Assembly: GCF_001806875.1 (NCBI RefSeq)
Contig: NZ_KV786254.1
Span: forward strand, 27,668-91,667
Direction: 5' to 3'
Length of the DNA stretch: 64,000 nt
Source: Corynebacterium sp. HMSC29G08
GTDB lineage: Bacteria; Actinomycetota; Actinomycetes; Mycobacteriales; Mycobacteriaceae
Position 1 is the stretch's first letter. Every line of letters starts with the position of its first letter. The position numbers were made by a program, and so were the translations under genes. Under the pieces are notes generated by a model. It searched no databases. It was not told the DNA's origin and saw only the letters and a program-made list of their open reading frames with translations. Positions 1 through 8,283 of the stretch are shown here, one piece after another.

Positions 1-866
1 ACACAGACGTCGTCCACAACCTCGACCTCAAGGTCGCTCCCGGCGTCGTGCACGGTTTGCTCGGTCCGAACGGCTCCGGCAAATCCACCACGATGAAGAT
101 GCTGCTCGGCCTCATCGCCCCCACGCATGGCGACATCAGCGTGCTCGGACACCCCATGACGCGAGCGAACCGCGCGCATGTCCTTGCCGGTGTCGGCTCG
201 CTCATCGAAGCCCCCGCCGCTTACCCGCACCTCACGGGTGGTGAAAACATGCGTATTGTCGCGCGTCTGCTCGGCGCCGATCCCGAAGCGGTGCGCCGCG
301 CGGTGTCGCTGGTGCGCCTCGAGGGCCAGATGGACAAGCTGGTGAAAAACTATTCGCTGGGTATGAAGCAGCGCCTCGGCATCGCGATGGCACTCGCACG
401 CGACCCGCAGTTGCTGATTCTCGACGAGCCCACCAACGGCCTTGACCCCGCCGGCATCGAGGAGATCCGCGAACTCATCATCAGCCTCGCCCGCGACCAC
501 GGCCGCACGGTGCTGGTGTCGAGCCACCTGTTGTCTGAAATTGAGAAGATGGCGACCGACCTGACCATCATCAATCACGGCAAGCTCGTGTTTCAGGGAT
601 CGCAAGAGGAGCTGTACAGCGCGCAGTTGCCGGATGTGTTCATCCAGACGCCTGAGGTTGCAACCGCAGTCTCGGTCCTTCGCGCACTGCAACCGAAACG
701 GGTCGAGGGTGGTGTGGAGCTTTCCGGCCTTGACGACGCCCACGTCGCCGATACCATCGCCCTTTTGGTTGCATACGGCGTGCCACTCCACCAGGTCCTG
801 CGAAAACGACGCAGCCTCGAGGACATCTTCATCGGATTGACCAACGACGAGGTGGCCAGCGCATGA
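1..866 (+). CDS. ABC transporter ATP-binding protein (5' end outside window)
   Basis: Nucleotide-binding subunit of an ABC-2 type exporter. The reading frame is open from base 3, so the true start lies upstream; the GTG at 48 lies only just ahead of Walker A and is not a credible start. Walker A is GPNGSGKS, the signature is YSLGMKQRLG, Walker B is LLILDEPTNGLDP, and the switch histidine is in VSSHLLSEIE. The last ~80 residues are the accessory domain usual for drug or lantibiotic-immunity type ATPases. The stop overlaps the next gene by 4 bp (ATGA), so it is co-translated with two permeases. The substrate cannot be read from sequence. Confidence 0.93.
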   Translation, partial: TDVVHNLDLKVAPGVVHGLLGPNGSGKSTTMKMLLGLIAPTHGDISVLGHPMTRANRAHVLAGVGSLIEAPAAYPHLTGGENMRIVARLLGADPEAVRRAVSLVRLEGQMDKLVKNYSLGMKQRLGIAMALARDPQLLILDEPTNGLDPAGIEEIRELIISLARDHGRTVLVSSHLLSEIEKMATDLTIINHGKLVFQGSQEELYSAQLPDVFIQTPEVATAVSVLRALQPKRVEGGVELSGLDDAHVADTIALLVAYGVPLHQVLRKRRSLEDIFIGLTNDEVASA

Positions 867-1609
867 TGGTGGAATTTGCCAAACTCAAACGCACCAAAAT
901 CGTGTGGCTGAGCATGCTCATGACGGTAGGGATCGTCCTATTCGCCAACATGAGTCTCTTCGCAGGCGACAACGCCGCCGCATTCCGGGCCAACCCAGAA
1001 ACCGCGTGGGCGGGACATCTCATCGGATTCGCCATGGCGCTGGCGTTTTTGACCCCGTTGCAGCTTGCACTGGTGGCCAGCCGCATCGTGGATACCGAGC
1101 ACATCAGCGGCGGGTGGCGGCTCAACGCCATCGCAGGAACCCGGCCCGGAGCGCTGCTGGTGAAGAAGTACGGCGTCGCGGCAGTGGTGGTTGTCGTCGC
1201 AAAGAGCATTGAGTTCGCTGGGGCCATAGCGCTGCCCGTCGCGATGGGCGCGCCTGCACCGCACGGATCCATGCCGACCACCTGGCTGCGCTTCGGCCTT
1301 GGTGTCACGGGCACCACGCTTGCGCTCCTCGCTGTGATGCTGCTGCTCGCCGCGCTTGTCGAATCCCAGCTTGTCGTGCTCGCCGTCGGTGTCGTCGGCG
1401 GGTTCCTCGGCATCGCATCACTGCTATCCCCGCCGTGGCTGGCTGCAGTCAATCCCTTCGGGTACGTCGCTGTGATCCTCCCGTTCGGCTTCACTGAGGC
1501 AGGGGTTACCCCTTCGCAACCCGGATGGTTGCTGTGGAGCGGCTACCTCGTCCTCGCCGTTGCGGTCTTGGTCGCCGGTACTAAAGCCCTGGATCGAAAG
1601 GAGATCTAG
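863..1609 (+). CDS. ABC-2 type transporter permease
   Basis: Membrane subunit of 248 residues with about six hydrophobic segments, beginning MMVEFAKLKRTK followed at once by the first membrane helix (roughly residues 13-33). A cytoplasmic N-terminus of the form (V)EFxKLKRT is typical of lantibiotic-immunity/bacitracin-type permeases. The start codon overlaps the stop of the ATPase gene. It should pair with the following permease as a heterodimer driven by the upstream ATPase. The family is confident; what it moves is not known. Confidence 0.85.
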   Translation: MMVEFAKLKRTKIVWLSMLMTVGIVLFANMSLFAGDNAAAFRANPETAWAGHLIGFAMALAFLTPLQLALVASRIVDTEHISGGWRLNAIAGTRPGALLVKKYGVAAVVVVVAKSIEFAGAIALPVAMGAPAPHGSMPTTWLRFGLGVTGTTLALLAVMLLLAALVESQLVVLAVGVVGGFLGIASLLSPPWLAAVNPFGYVAVILPFGFTEAGVTPSQPGWLLWSGYLVLAVAVLVAGTKALDRKEI

Positions 1610-1612
1610 ACC

Positions 1613-2362
1613 ATGGACCTGATCCTTAACGACCTGCTCAAGCTTCGGCGCTCGCACGTCTGGGCGGTCGCGCTTCTCGTCCCCGCGGTTGCTGTCGCCA
1701 TCGGCGCCGGCAACTACGCCGCGAACACCGGCACCCTGACCGCCGGTTGGAGTAGCTACTTCTCCCAGGTCATGCTGTTTTATGGGTTGCTGTTCTGTAC
1801 CGCTGGCATCGCGATCCTCGCCGCAGCCGCCTGGCGGGTCGAGCACCGCGGACACAACTGGCTCACCATGCTCACCTCGACGCGTTCGGTGGGCACCCAG
1901 ATGGCGTCGAAAATCGCCGCGATCGCGGTTACTGTTACGGCGATGCACGCTGTTCTCATCGGCCTCACGTTGTTCGTCGGTTGGGCTTTGCGGATTCCAG
2001 GTGCAGTTCCAAGCGAGCTCCTCGTCACAGCTTTATTGGCACTGGCACCAGCCGTTGCGGTGGCGTCGTGGCAGTCGCTGCTGTCCATGGTCATCCGTAG
2101 TTTTGCTGCACCTATCGGCATTGCGGTGGTGGCAAGTCTCGTATCGTTTGGCGCACTCGCGGCTGGGGTGCCTGGCGTGCGGTTCATTGTGGCGCCTGCG
2201 TTGTTGTCGCACACGCTGTGGTTGGGCAGTTCCGCCGTCGCCGCCGCTGGAGCGCTCGACACTGGCACCGTTACAGGCGTTCTCGCCGCTTCCTCGGCAT
2301 TGACCGTGGCTGGCTGGACGGCTGCTGTGACCTACCTACGGGGCACCGACGCGCGCATCTAG
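1613..2362 (+). CDS. ABC-2 type transporter permease
   Basis: Second membrane subunit, 249 residues, about six hydrophobic segments, starting MDLILNDLLKLRRSHVW. A clear ribosome site (AAAGGAG) lies about 10 bases before the ATG at 1613, and only 3 bases separate it from the previous stop. Its N-terminus (short amphipathic stretch, then LKLRRS, then helix) parallels that of the upstream permease, which suggests the two arose by duplication. It is the last gene of the exporter operon. Confidence 0.85.
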   Translation: MDLILNDLLKLRRSHVWAVALLVPAVAVAIGAGNYAANTGTLTAGWSSYFSQVMLFYGLLFCTAGIAILAAAAWRVEHRGHNWLTMLTSTRSVGTQMASKIAAIAVTVTAMHAVLIGLTLFVGWALRIPGAVPSELLVTALLALAPAVAVASWQSLLSMVIRSFAAPIGIAVVASLVSFGALAAGVPGVRFIVAPALLSHTLWLGSSAVAAAGALDTGTVTGVLAASSALTVAGWTAAVTYLRGTDARI

Positions 2363-2384
2363 GCGCCAGGTACGCTCACCAGCC

Positions 2385-3185
2385 ATGGCCGCCAAAAGTG
2401 AGTTTTATGAAATCGACACCGGTGTTGCGGAAGTCCTCCACGAGCCAGACGGCTCCATGGTGCTGCTTGTCAATGGCGTGCCCAGCTCCCACATCGTCCC
2501 CGGCGAGCCGACCCGGCTGGATTTCGAGTACATGCGTTGGATCGCGGATTTCCTGGATACCCACTACCCAGACGAGGCGAAGCCGAAGTCGCGCCTGACG
2601 CACCTGGGCGGCGGTGCGTGCACGCTGGCGCGTTACTTCGCAAGCAGGTGGAAGGGCTCGCGCAACACGGTCGTGGAGATCGACTCCGAACTGGCGGTGC
2701 TTGCCCGCGAGCTATTCTACATCCCCCGAGCCCCGGCTGTGAAGATTCGTGTCGGCGACGCCCGCGAGGTCACCGACACATTCAAGCCCGCCACCCGCGA
2801 CGTGATTATCCGAGACGTGTTTTCCTCAGCCACCACGCCGCGGAATCTGACGACGGTGGAGTTTTATGAAAACGCAAGGGCGTCCATAAGCAACAGCGGC
2901 TTCTATGTTGCCAACTGTGGCTCGTATGCAGATCTCAAGGAAGCCAAGGAGGAACTGGCGGGTATGTGCGAGGTATTCCCGCACGTGGCGGCGATTGCGG
3001 ATCCGCCGATGCTGAAAGGCAGGCGCTACGGCAACATTGTGCTCATTGGCGCAAACCAGCCGATTGAGGCCAGCCCGCAGCTTAACCGCAACCTGCTCAT
3101 GGGTGCGGTGCCTGCACAGTTCAAGGATGACACGTGGTGCCGCGCCTTGGCCACGACACCCCGTTATGACGTGCCTGCCGAGTAG
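2385..3185 (+). CDS. Spermidine-synthase-fold methyltransferase-like protein
   Basis: A 266-residue soluble protein with a Rossmann nucleotide fold. The glycine motif HLGGGACTLARYF (about residues 71-83) and the acidic strand end VVEIDSELAVLARELF match the spermidine synthase/SAM-dependent family that is common in actinobacteria. The GDAREV motif marks the next strand. Many such proteins in this phylum are annotated spermidine synthase without proof of polyamine activity, so substrate is open. A TACGCT box at 2371-2376 sits 8 bases before the ATG and no Shine-Dalgarno is seen, so the transcript may be leaderless. It ends tail to tail against the lysozyme gene. Confidence 0.75.
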   Translation: MAAKSEFYEIDTGVAEVLHEPDGSMVLLVNGVPSSHIVPGEPTRLDFEYMRWIADFLDTHYPDEAKPKSRLTHLGGGACTLARYFASRWKGSRNTVVEIDSELAVLARELFYIPRAPAVKIRVGDAREVTDTFKPATRDVIIRDVFSSATTPRNLTTVEFYENARASISNSGFYVANCGSYADLKEAKEELAGMCEVFPHVAAIADPPMLKGRRYGNIVLIGANQPIEASPQLNRNLLMGAVPAQFKDDTWCRALATTPRYDVPAE

Positions 3186-4202
3186 TTACTTCGCGGCGTT
3201 ATCCAGAAGAATCAACAGGTCACCGATCTGGTAGCGGCCAGCAACCATGTTCTTCAGATCCTCTACCGGCAGCTCGCCTGTGGTTGCCAGGCGCTGTACC
3301 AAGTTGGCGATATTGCGGGCATCGGCATCACTAAAGCCAGCGAGGTCGACGGCCTTCGTTAGCTCACCTAGGCCGACGGCGCCTGCGGCAAGTGCCAGAA
3401 TCGCCAGCACCAGCGCAGTGTTGTCCTGCTCCAGCACCTTGAGCTCACCAGATTCTGCGACCTGGAAACGTTCCAGCACGCCGCCGCCTGCACGCGTGTT
3501 GCCAGCTGCAAACTGGTTGAACTGGCCGGTGTTGCCGTTGTACAGGTTCATGTCCACTGGCGTGGAAATACCCAGCACGCGGCCGGATTCACTGCGCTGC
3601 CAAAAACTCAACTTGTCCCAGCCACCCACCGGACGCGGCGGACGGTTCTGGTAGGCAGCCAGCCACAGCGGATAGTTGGTAAAGGCGTTGGTGTTGTCCA
3701 TGTGTTCGTACCAGAAGTATCGGTACGTGTAGATCATGGGCGTCTTACCAGTCAAACGCTGCACTTCGCCGAGGAAGAGCTGGGTCCACGCGGTCAGCTG
3801 CAATGCGCTCTTGCCTTCTGCCACCTCAAGATCAAGCACCGGCGGCAGCTGGGTTGCAGGCCCCTGGTTGATTACGGAGGCGAAGTAGCGGGCTTGTGCC
3901 AGCGCATCGCCGCTAGGGCGTGCGTAGTGGTAGGCGCCGACGCGCATACCGGCATCGGCTGCGGCTCGAGCATCCTCGTCGTAGAAGGTGTTCTTCCAGT
4001 CAGAGCCCTCGGTGGCCTTCACAAACGCGAACTGCTGCATGCCCGGGCCGGAAACCTGCTTCCAGTCAATAGCCCGGCCGCCCGGTCGCTGGTGCCCTGC
4101 AACGTCAACGCCTGAGATCAGACCAGGGGCAGTCTGGGCGATTGCAGGCAGTGGTGCAAAAGTCAGGACGGCAGCGGTGAGGGCAGCAACAAGTCGACGC
4201 AT
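3186..4202 (-). CDS. Secreted GH25 lysozyme (muramidase)
   Basis: Glycoside hydrolase family 25 enzyme that cleaves the MurNAc-GlcNAc bond of peptidoglycan outside the cell. The start at 4202 gives an immediate signal peptide (MRRLVAALTAAVLTFAPLPA, likely cut after IAQ). GH25 motifs in order are SGVDVAGHQ, FVKATEG, the catalytic strand PVLDLEV, PMIYTYRYFW, LWLAAY and the late VDMNLYNG. The last ~100 residues form a separate region rich in Ala/Leu. An upstream in-frame ATG at 4289 would translate the tandem repeat into a Trp/Cys-rich string and destroy the signal peptide, so I reject it. A TAAAGT box at 4210-4215 lies 7 bases from the ATG. Confidence 0.88.
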   Translation of the reverse strand: MRRLVAALTAAVLTFAPLPAIAQTAPGLISGVDVAGHQRPGGRAIDWKQVSGPGMQQFAFVKATEGSDWKNTFYDEDARAAADAGMRVGAYHYARPSGDALAQARYFASVINQGPATQLPPVLDLEVAEGKSALQLTAWTQLFLGEVQRLTGKTPMIYTYRYFWYEHMDNTNAFTNYPLWLAAYQNRPPRPVGGWDKLSFWQRSESGRVLGISTPVDMNLYNGNTGQFNQFAAGNTRAGGGVLERFQVAESGELKVLEQDNTALVLAILALAAGAVGLGELTKAVDLAGFSDADARNIANLVQRLATTGELPVEDLKNMVAGRYQIGDLLILLDNAAK

Positions 4203-4216
4203 GCGGGAGACTTTAC

Positions 4217-4261
4217 CACACCAGTCACACCAGTCACACCAGTCACACCAGTCTCGCCAGT
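4217..4261. repeat. 9-bp tandem repeat, 4 exact units plus 1 degenerate
   Basis: The unit CACACCAGT occurs four times in a row (4217-4252) and is followed by the altered unit CTCGCCAGT. It fills the gap between the cysteine desulfurase stop and the lysozyme start, just upstream of the lysozyme TAAAGT box. A slippage-prone tract in this place could change promoter spacing. Confidence 0.9.
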
Positions 4262-5373
4262 TACACCAAGCGTGCGCGCTCCACCACATCGGGTAAAAGC
4301 GCCTTCATTTTCTCCACGTCCTCAGCATTCGTGGTCCGACCCAGCGTGATGCGCAGCGCACCCATGCCTTCTTCCGGGCCAATGCCCATGGCTTCCAACA
4401 CGCCGCTTAAGCGGATCACACCCGCCGAACATGCGGAGCCAGCAGAAACTTCAACGCCTTGCTGATCAAGCAGCATGATCATGGCGTCTGCATTCGCACC
4501 CGGGAACATGAAGTGGGCGTGCCCCGGCAGCGCTGGTTCCTGCGTGGTAATCACCGCATTCGGGATGGTAGCGAGGATGAACTTCGCAAGGTGGTCACGC
4601 AGCTGCCGCACCCGTGCGGTTTCCGCCTCCATCTCCCCGACCGCCTCTGCAAGGGCTGCCGCCGTCGCCGCCGCCGAGGCCACATCCACCGTGCCGGAGC
4701 GAATGCCGCGCTCCTGGCCGCCGCCAACAACTATTGGCTGCGGCGCTGGTGACCGCTTAGCCAACAGCAGCCCGGTGCCGCGCGGACCGCCGAACTTGTG
4801 GGCACTTGCCGCAAGCGTGGTGGCACCAAGCGCGTGAAAATCAATTGGCATACGCCCCACTGCCTGCACCGCGTCAACGTGCAACGGCGTGCCAACTGCC
4901 TGGACACGACGGGCTGCTTCCTCGACCGGCTGCACCGCACCTGTTTCGTTATTAGCCCACATCAACGTGGCAACTGCCGCGGGAGTATCCAGGGCAGACA
5001 GATCGGTGACGTGGCCATCTCGGCCCGCGTAAAGCCAGTCGACTTTGGCACCGTCGCGTTCAAGTGCGTGCACACTTTCCAACACCGCGGGGTGCTCGAT
5101 CGTGCTGGCCACGACACGGTCCAACTCACTTGCCGCGTACAGCCCGCGCACTGCAATGTTGTCGGCTTCCGTGCCAGAGCCGGTGAAGATCACCTCTACA
5201 GGATCCGCCCCGAGCAGCTGCGCGATCTGCTCGCGTGCCTCCTGCAACACCGCATTCGCTCTGCGGCCAGACGCGTATTGGCTTGCCGGGTTCACCGCCC
5301 CCGCATGTTTCGCAAGCGCCTCGATGGCACATGCACGCATAGGAGTCGTTGCCGCGTGGTCAAGATACGTCAT
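4261..5373 (-). CDS. Cysteine desulfurase (NifS/IscS class)
   Basis: PLP-dependent enzyme that takes sulfur from cysteine for Fe-S clusters or tRNA thiolation. The N-terminus MTYLDHAATTPM is characteristic. Further motifs are FTGSGTEADNIA, STIEHPAV, WANNETGAVQP, HVDAVQAVG, the PLP lysine in ASAHKFGGPRG, and the sulfur-accepting cysteine in SAGSACSAG. At 370 residues it has the usual length for the small NifS-like group. From memory of C. glutamicum, a NifS2-type gene sits near mnmA in this neighbourhood; mnmA is not seen in this window. Two start-proximal genes upstream on the same strand could be co-transcribed with it. Confidence 0.93.
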   Translation of the reverse strand: MTYLDHAATTPMRACAIEALAKHAGAVNPASQYASGRRANAVLQEAREQIAQLLGADPVEVIFTGSGTEADNIAVRGLYAASELDRVVASTIEHPAVLESVHALERDGAKVDWLYAGRDGHVTDLSALDTPAAVATLMWANNETGAVQPVEEAARRVQAVGTPLHVDAVQAVGRMPIDFHALGATTLAASAHKFGGPRGTGLLLAKRSPAPQPIVVGGGQERGIRSGTVDVASAAATAAALAEAVGEMEAETARVRQLRDHLAKFILATIPNAVITTQEPALPGHAHFMFPGANADAMIMLLDQQGVEVSAGSACSAGVIRLSGVLEAMGIGPEEGMGALRITLGRTTNAEDVEKMKALLPDVVERARLV

Positions 5374-5382
5374 AGGGCTAAC

Positions 5383-6519
5383 CTACGCGGTTTCACGAGC
5401 GGTGCAGATATGGGCCACCGCGGCATTCCCAATCCTGGCGATAACCACAGCCATCTGCGTTGTCCCCCGTAACTTCAACTTGCCACGCAACTGGTCTGGG
5501 TCAACGTCCACACCCCGCACCAGGATCTCCACCGAACCCGTACCGTGGCTTAACAACGCAGCTTTCAGCTTCTTCAACGGCACTGCTTCAAGGAAACGGA
5601 AACCACTGTAGCCGGCGGGAATCGCCTCACCGGTACAAAACGCGATGTGTTCATCCAGCATCCACAGCCCGTGGCGTGCTGCCCAGTGCGCGACCAGCCC
5701 GGCGCGCACGATCGCCCCGTCTGGTTCGATGATGAAGGTTCCTGGCGCACCGACGTGGACGTCCTCGGATTCATCCGAGGTGACCCGCTCTACAAAACCA
5801 CTGCGCAGTACCACGGCTTCACGGCCGTGTCCGAAGTGTGCTGAATACAAGCACGCTTCTTTCACACCGCTGTCTACGGACACAACGCTTACGAGCCCCT
5901 CCCACTGCGAGTAGTCGATGCCGGGTGCGCACTTCACCGCAATAGGTCTGCCCCGGTGGGCGTCCACCAAGTCCGGCAGGGGTGGCATGAGTTTGGCGGG
6001 ATCGGTGATACGTCGGCCGTCGGCACGCCTGGCGGGATCGGCGACAACCACACCGTTGGCCGTGACTGGAGTTAAGGCATCCGCGCGGGCGAGCCACGCA
6101 CGCTCCCCGAGGTTTTCGCGCGCCATGGCAAGGCGCACCATGTCTAGGTCTGAGCCGATCCACTGCACACCGACGTCCGCAAACGCTGGTGCTTCCGAGC
6201 CAATCGAGCAGGTCACGTCGTGCACCAGCCCAAAACCTGCCGTGGCAATGCGCTGAGCGCGCACATCCGCCACTGCCCGTGGAGTGGCCTGCTGCGCTGC
6301 GTCCGCATCAGTCAGCCAGTTTTCGGGAAACTTCCCGGCACCCATGCGTTGCGACGCCACGAGTTCACTTACCGCCCGCGCCCCCTGGCCAAACTCCCGC
6401 TCAAGCAGTGCACGGTCAGCAAAAATCGATTTCTTCGTTAGCGCAAGCTTCGGTGCGAGTTCCTGGATGCGGGGGCGGTTGGTGGAAAGCAGCGCGACGT
6501 CGTCAAGCGAAAAGCTCAT
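5383..6519 (-). CDS. THUMP-like class I SAM-dependent methyltransferase
   Basis: A 378-residue protein of the actinobacterial group often called THUMP-like SAM methyltransferase. Motif I is degenerate: HDVTCSIGSEAPAFA instead of D-x-GxGxG, followed by WIGSDLDMVRLAMARENL (acidic motif II) and VVADPARRADGRR, which resembles a DPPR-like catalytic loop. The C-terminal ~90 residues form a small mixed domain. RNA would be the expected substrate by family resemblance, but no activity is established that I can name. Its ATG overlaps the stop of the NUDIX gene by 4 bp, so they are translationally coupled. Confidence 0.7.
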   Translation of the reverse strand: MSFSLDDVALLSTNRPRIQELAPKLALTKKSIFADRALLEREFGQGARAVSELVASQRMGAGKFPENWLTDADAAQQATPRAVADVRAQRIATAGFGLVHDVTCSIGSEAPAFADVGVQWIGSDLDMVRLAMARENLGERAWLARADALTPVTANGVVVADPARRADGRRITDPAKLMPPLPDLVDAHRGRPIAVKCAPGIDYSQWEGLVSVVSVDSGVKEACLYSAHFGHGREAVVLRSGFVERVTSDESEDVHVGAPGTFIIEPDGAIVRAGLVAHWAARHGLWMLDEHIAFCTGEAIPAGYSGFRFLEAVPLKKLKAALLSHGTGSVEILVRGVDVDPDQLRGKLKLRGTTQMAVVIARIGNAAVAHICTARETA

Positions 6520-7382
6520 AATTTCCGCCCGATGCGGTCCTTCGGGGCGCGGTAGAAGTACTCCTCCATGCGGGGGTCATCGACCGGGTCCCCCACAACA
6601 GGGGTAATCGTGCGGTGCTTGGCTGCCTCGAAGATCTCTGTAACCGAGTCGTAAGAGCAAAGTTCCATGATCTGCATCCAGGTCGGCGGGGCGAAGCGGA
6701 CGAGGCCTGCGCGCCAGCCGTCTAAAAGCAGCGATGGCGCAAACCAGTTCGCGTCATCCGCTTCGTCGGTCTCACCGTCAGGTTCCTGGCCCTCTGGGTG
6801 GACGGCGAGGAAGCTGAACGTATCAAACCATGTACCGCTTTCAGAGTTACCCACCCACCGGGCAAATGGGCGCAGCAGGTCACCGCAGACAGCCAGCTTG
6901 TTTTTCTGCAGCGCGTCAGTCAAGGAAAGCTCGTGTGTTTCCAACGCCATTCGTTGATCGTGGTACATGCCTGCATCCGAGAGCACCTCGCCCGTGTCAT
7001 CCACGGCGAGGAAAATGCCGGTCTCTTCAAACAGCTCACGCACCGCCGCAAACAGGATCGCGTGCGCCTTGTACTTGGTCACCCCCAGCTGACGCGCAAG
7101 CGAGATAGCGCTTCGGCCTTGCCACAGCTCACCGTCATCCCAGGAACGCCCCGGGAAATCGCGAGAGTCAACACCTCCGCCCGGAAACACCGTCAGCCCC
7201 GGATAGTTCGGCATGGAAAGCACGCGCTCTTGGACCCACACCTTCATCCCGTCGGCATCATCGCGCAGCAAGATCACGGTTGCGGACAGGCGCGCGCCGC
7301 CGTAGCCGGAGGTGTCAGTGACATCAATCGCGTCACCTTTATCCGCCGACACGGCACCAGTTGTGCGCGCCTCCTCCATCAC
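6516..7382 (-). CDS. NUDIX hydrolase family protein
   Basis: A 288-residue NUDIX-fold protein. The fold start is SATVILLRDDADG, then VFPGGGVDSRDF (first conserved Gly-rich loop) and, about 50 residues later, AAVRELFEETGIFL, which is the REUXEEXGU core of the Nudix box. The gap between the glycine loop and REUXEE is longer than the canonical 23-residue box, as is usual for the NUDT19-like long group (CoA or nucleotide-sugar pyrophosphatases). Substrate is unknown. It overlaps both neighbours by 4 bp and so belongs to a tight operon with the ABC ATPase and the methyltransferase. Confidence 0.8.
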   Translation of the reverse strand: MMEEARTTGAVSADKGDAIDVTDTSGYGGARLSATVILLRDDADGMKVWVQERVLSMPNYPGLTVFPGGGVDSRDFPGRSWDDGELWQGRSAISLARQLGVTKYKAHAILFAAVRELFEETGIFLAVDDTGEVLSDAGMYHDQRMALETHELSLTDALQKNKLAVCGDLLRPFARWVGNSESGTWFDTFSFLAVHPEGQEPDGETDEADDANWFAPSLLLDGWRAGLVRFAPPTWMQIMELCSYDSVTEIFEAAKHRTITPVVGDPVDDPRMEEYFYRAPKDRIGRKL

Positions 7383-8209
7383 TTGCGGTGAGCCCCACCC
7401 CTGGCCTTGCGTGCGCGGCGCGCAGCAAAACGGCCATCCTCATACGTAACCTCAATCGGCTGGTGATACGCCTTGGTCACGTTCTCACTAGTCAACACGT
7501 CTTCAATAAGGCCTTGTGCCACCACATTGCCCTCGTCCAACAGCATGGCGTGGGTAAACCCGTACGGGATCTCCTCTAGGTGGTGGGTGATCATCACAAT
7601 CGCTGGGGCATCCGGATCAAGTGCCAACTCCCCCAGGTACGCAATGAGATCCTCACGGCCGCCCAGGTCCATGCCAGCCGCCGGCTCGTCCATAATCAAA
7701 AGCTCTGGGTTGGTCATCACGGCACGCGCGATCAACACGCGCTTCTTCTCACCGTCAGACAACGTCCCCCAGGTGCGATCGATCAGGTGCATAGCGCCAA
7801 CCTGCTCAAGCACCTCGATGGCCTGGTCATAATCCTCCTCGTCATACTCCTCACGCCAACGCCCCATAATGGCGTAGCCGGCGGAAACAACAAGGTCGCC
7901 CACCTTCTCCTGATCAGGCACGCGCTTGGCAATAGCCGAAGACGTCAGGCCGATCGCGGCACGCAGGTCACGCATATCGGTCTTGCCCAGCTGCTCGCCC
8001 AACACAAAGGCGGTGCCAGAGGACGGGAACTCTTGCGCAGATGCCATCCGGATCAGCGTGGTCTTACCGGCGCCGTTGGGCCCGATAATAACCCAACGTT
8101 CGTCCAGTTCAACCTGCCAATCCACAGGGCCGACAAGGGTGTTGCCGCCGCGCACAAAGGTCACATCGCGGAAATCTATAAGCAGGTCAGGATCCGTAGT
8201 CTGATTCAC
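7379..8209 (-). CDS. Stand-alone ABC ATPase (ModF/YlmA-like)
   Basis: A 276-residue ABC ATPase without a neighbouring permease. Walker A is IIGPNGAGKTTL, the signature is the divergent LSDGEKKRVLIARA (LSDGE instead of LSGGQ), Walker B is ELLIMDEPAAGMDL and the switch His is in MITHHLEEIPYG. The acidic insert WREEYDEEDYDQ lies before the signature. The LSDGE signature and the MITHH..EIP motif fit the group of soluble ATPases often annotated iron or molybdenum transport ATP-binding. The C-terminus ends in a basic tail. It is divergent from glgE with 75 bases between. Confidence 0.85.
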   Translation of the reverse strand: MNQTTDPDLLIDFRDVTFVRGGNTLVGPVDWQVELDERWVIIGPNGAGKTTLIRMASAQEFPSSGTAFVLGEQLGKTDMRDLRAAIGLTSSAIAKRVPDQEKVGDLVVSAGYAIMGRWREEYDEEDYDQAIEVLEQVGAMHLIDRTWGTLSDGEKKRVLIARAVMTNPELLIMDEPAAGMDLGGREDLIAYLGELALDPDAPAIVMITHHLEEIPYGFTHAMLLDEGNVVAQGLIEDVLTSENVTKAYHQPIEVTYEDGRFAARRARKARGGAHRK

Positions 8210-8283
8210 CCCTCCTATTGTGGACTAAAGTTCGCTCCAAGTGTGGGAAGTTGAAACGCTGCGTGGCGACTACGCTTGAAAGT

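Noticed and set aside
4217..4261. Short regular repeats as a CRISPR array
   Set aside because: The units are 9 bases long and directly abut; there are no spacers and no cas genes.
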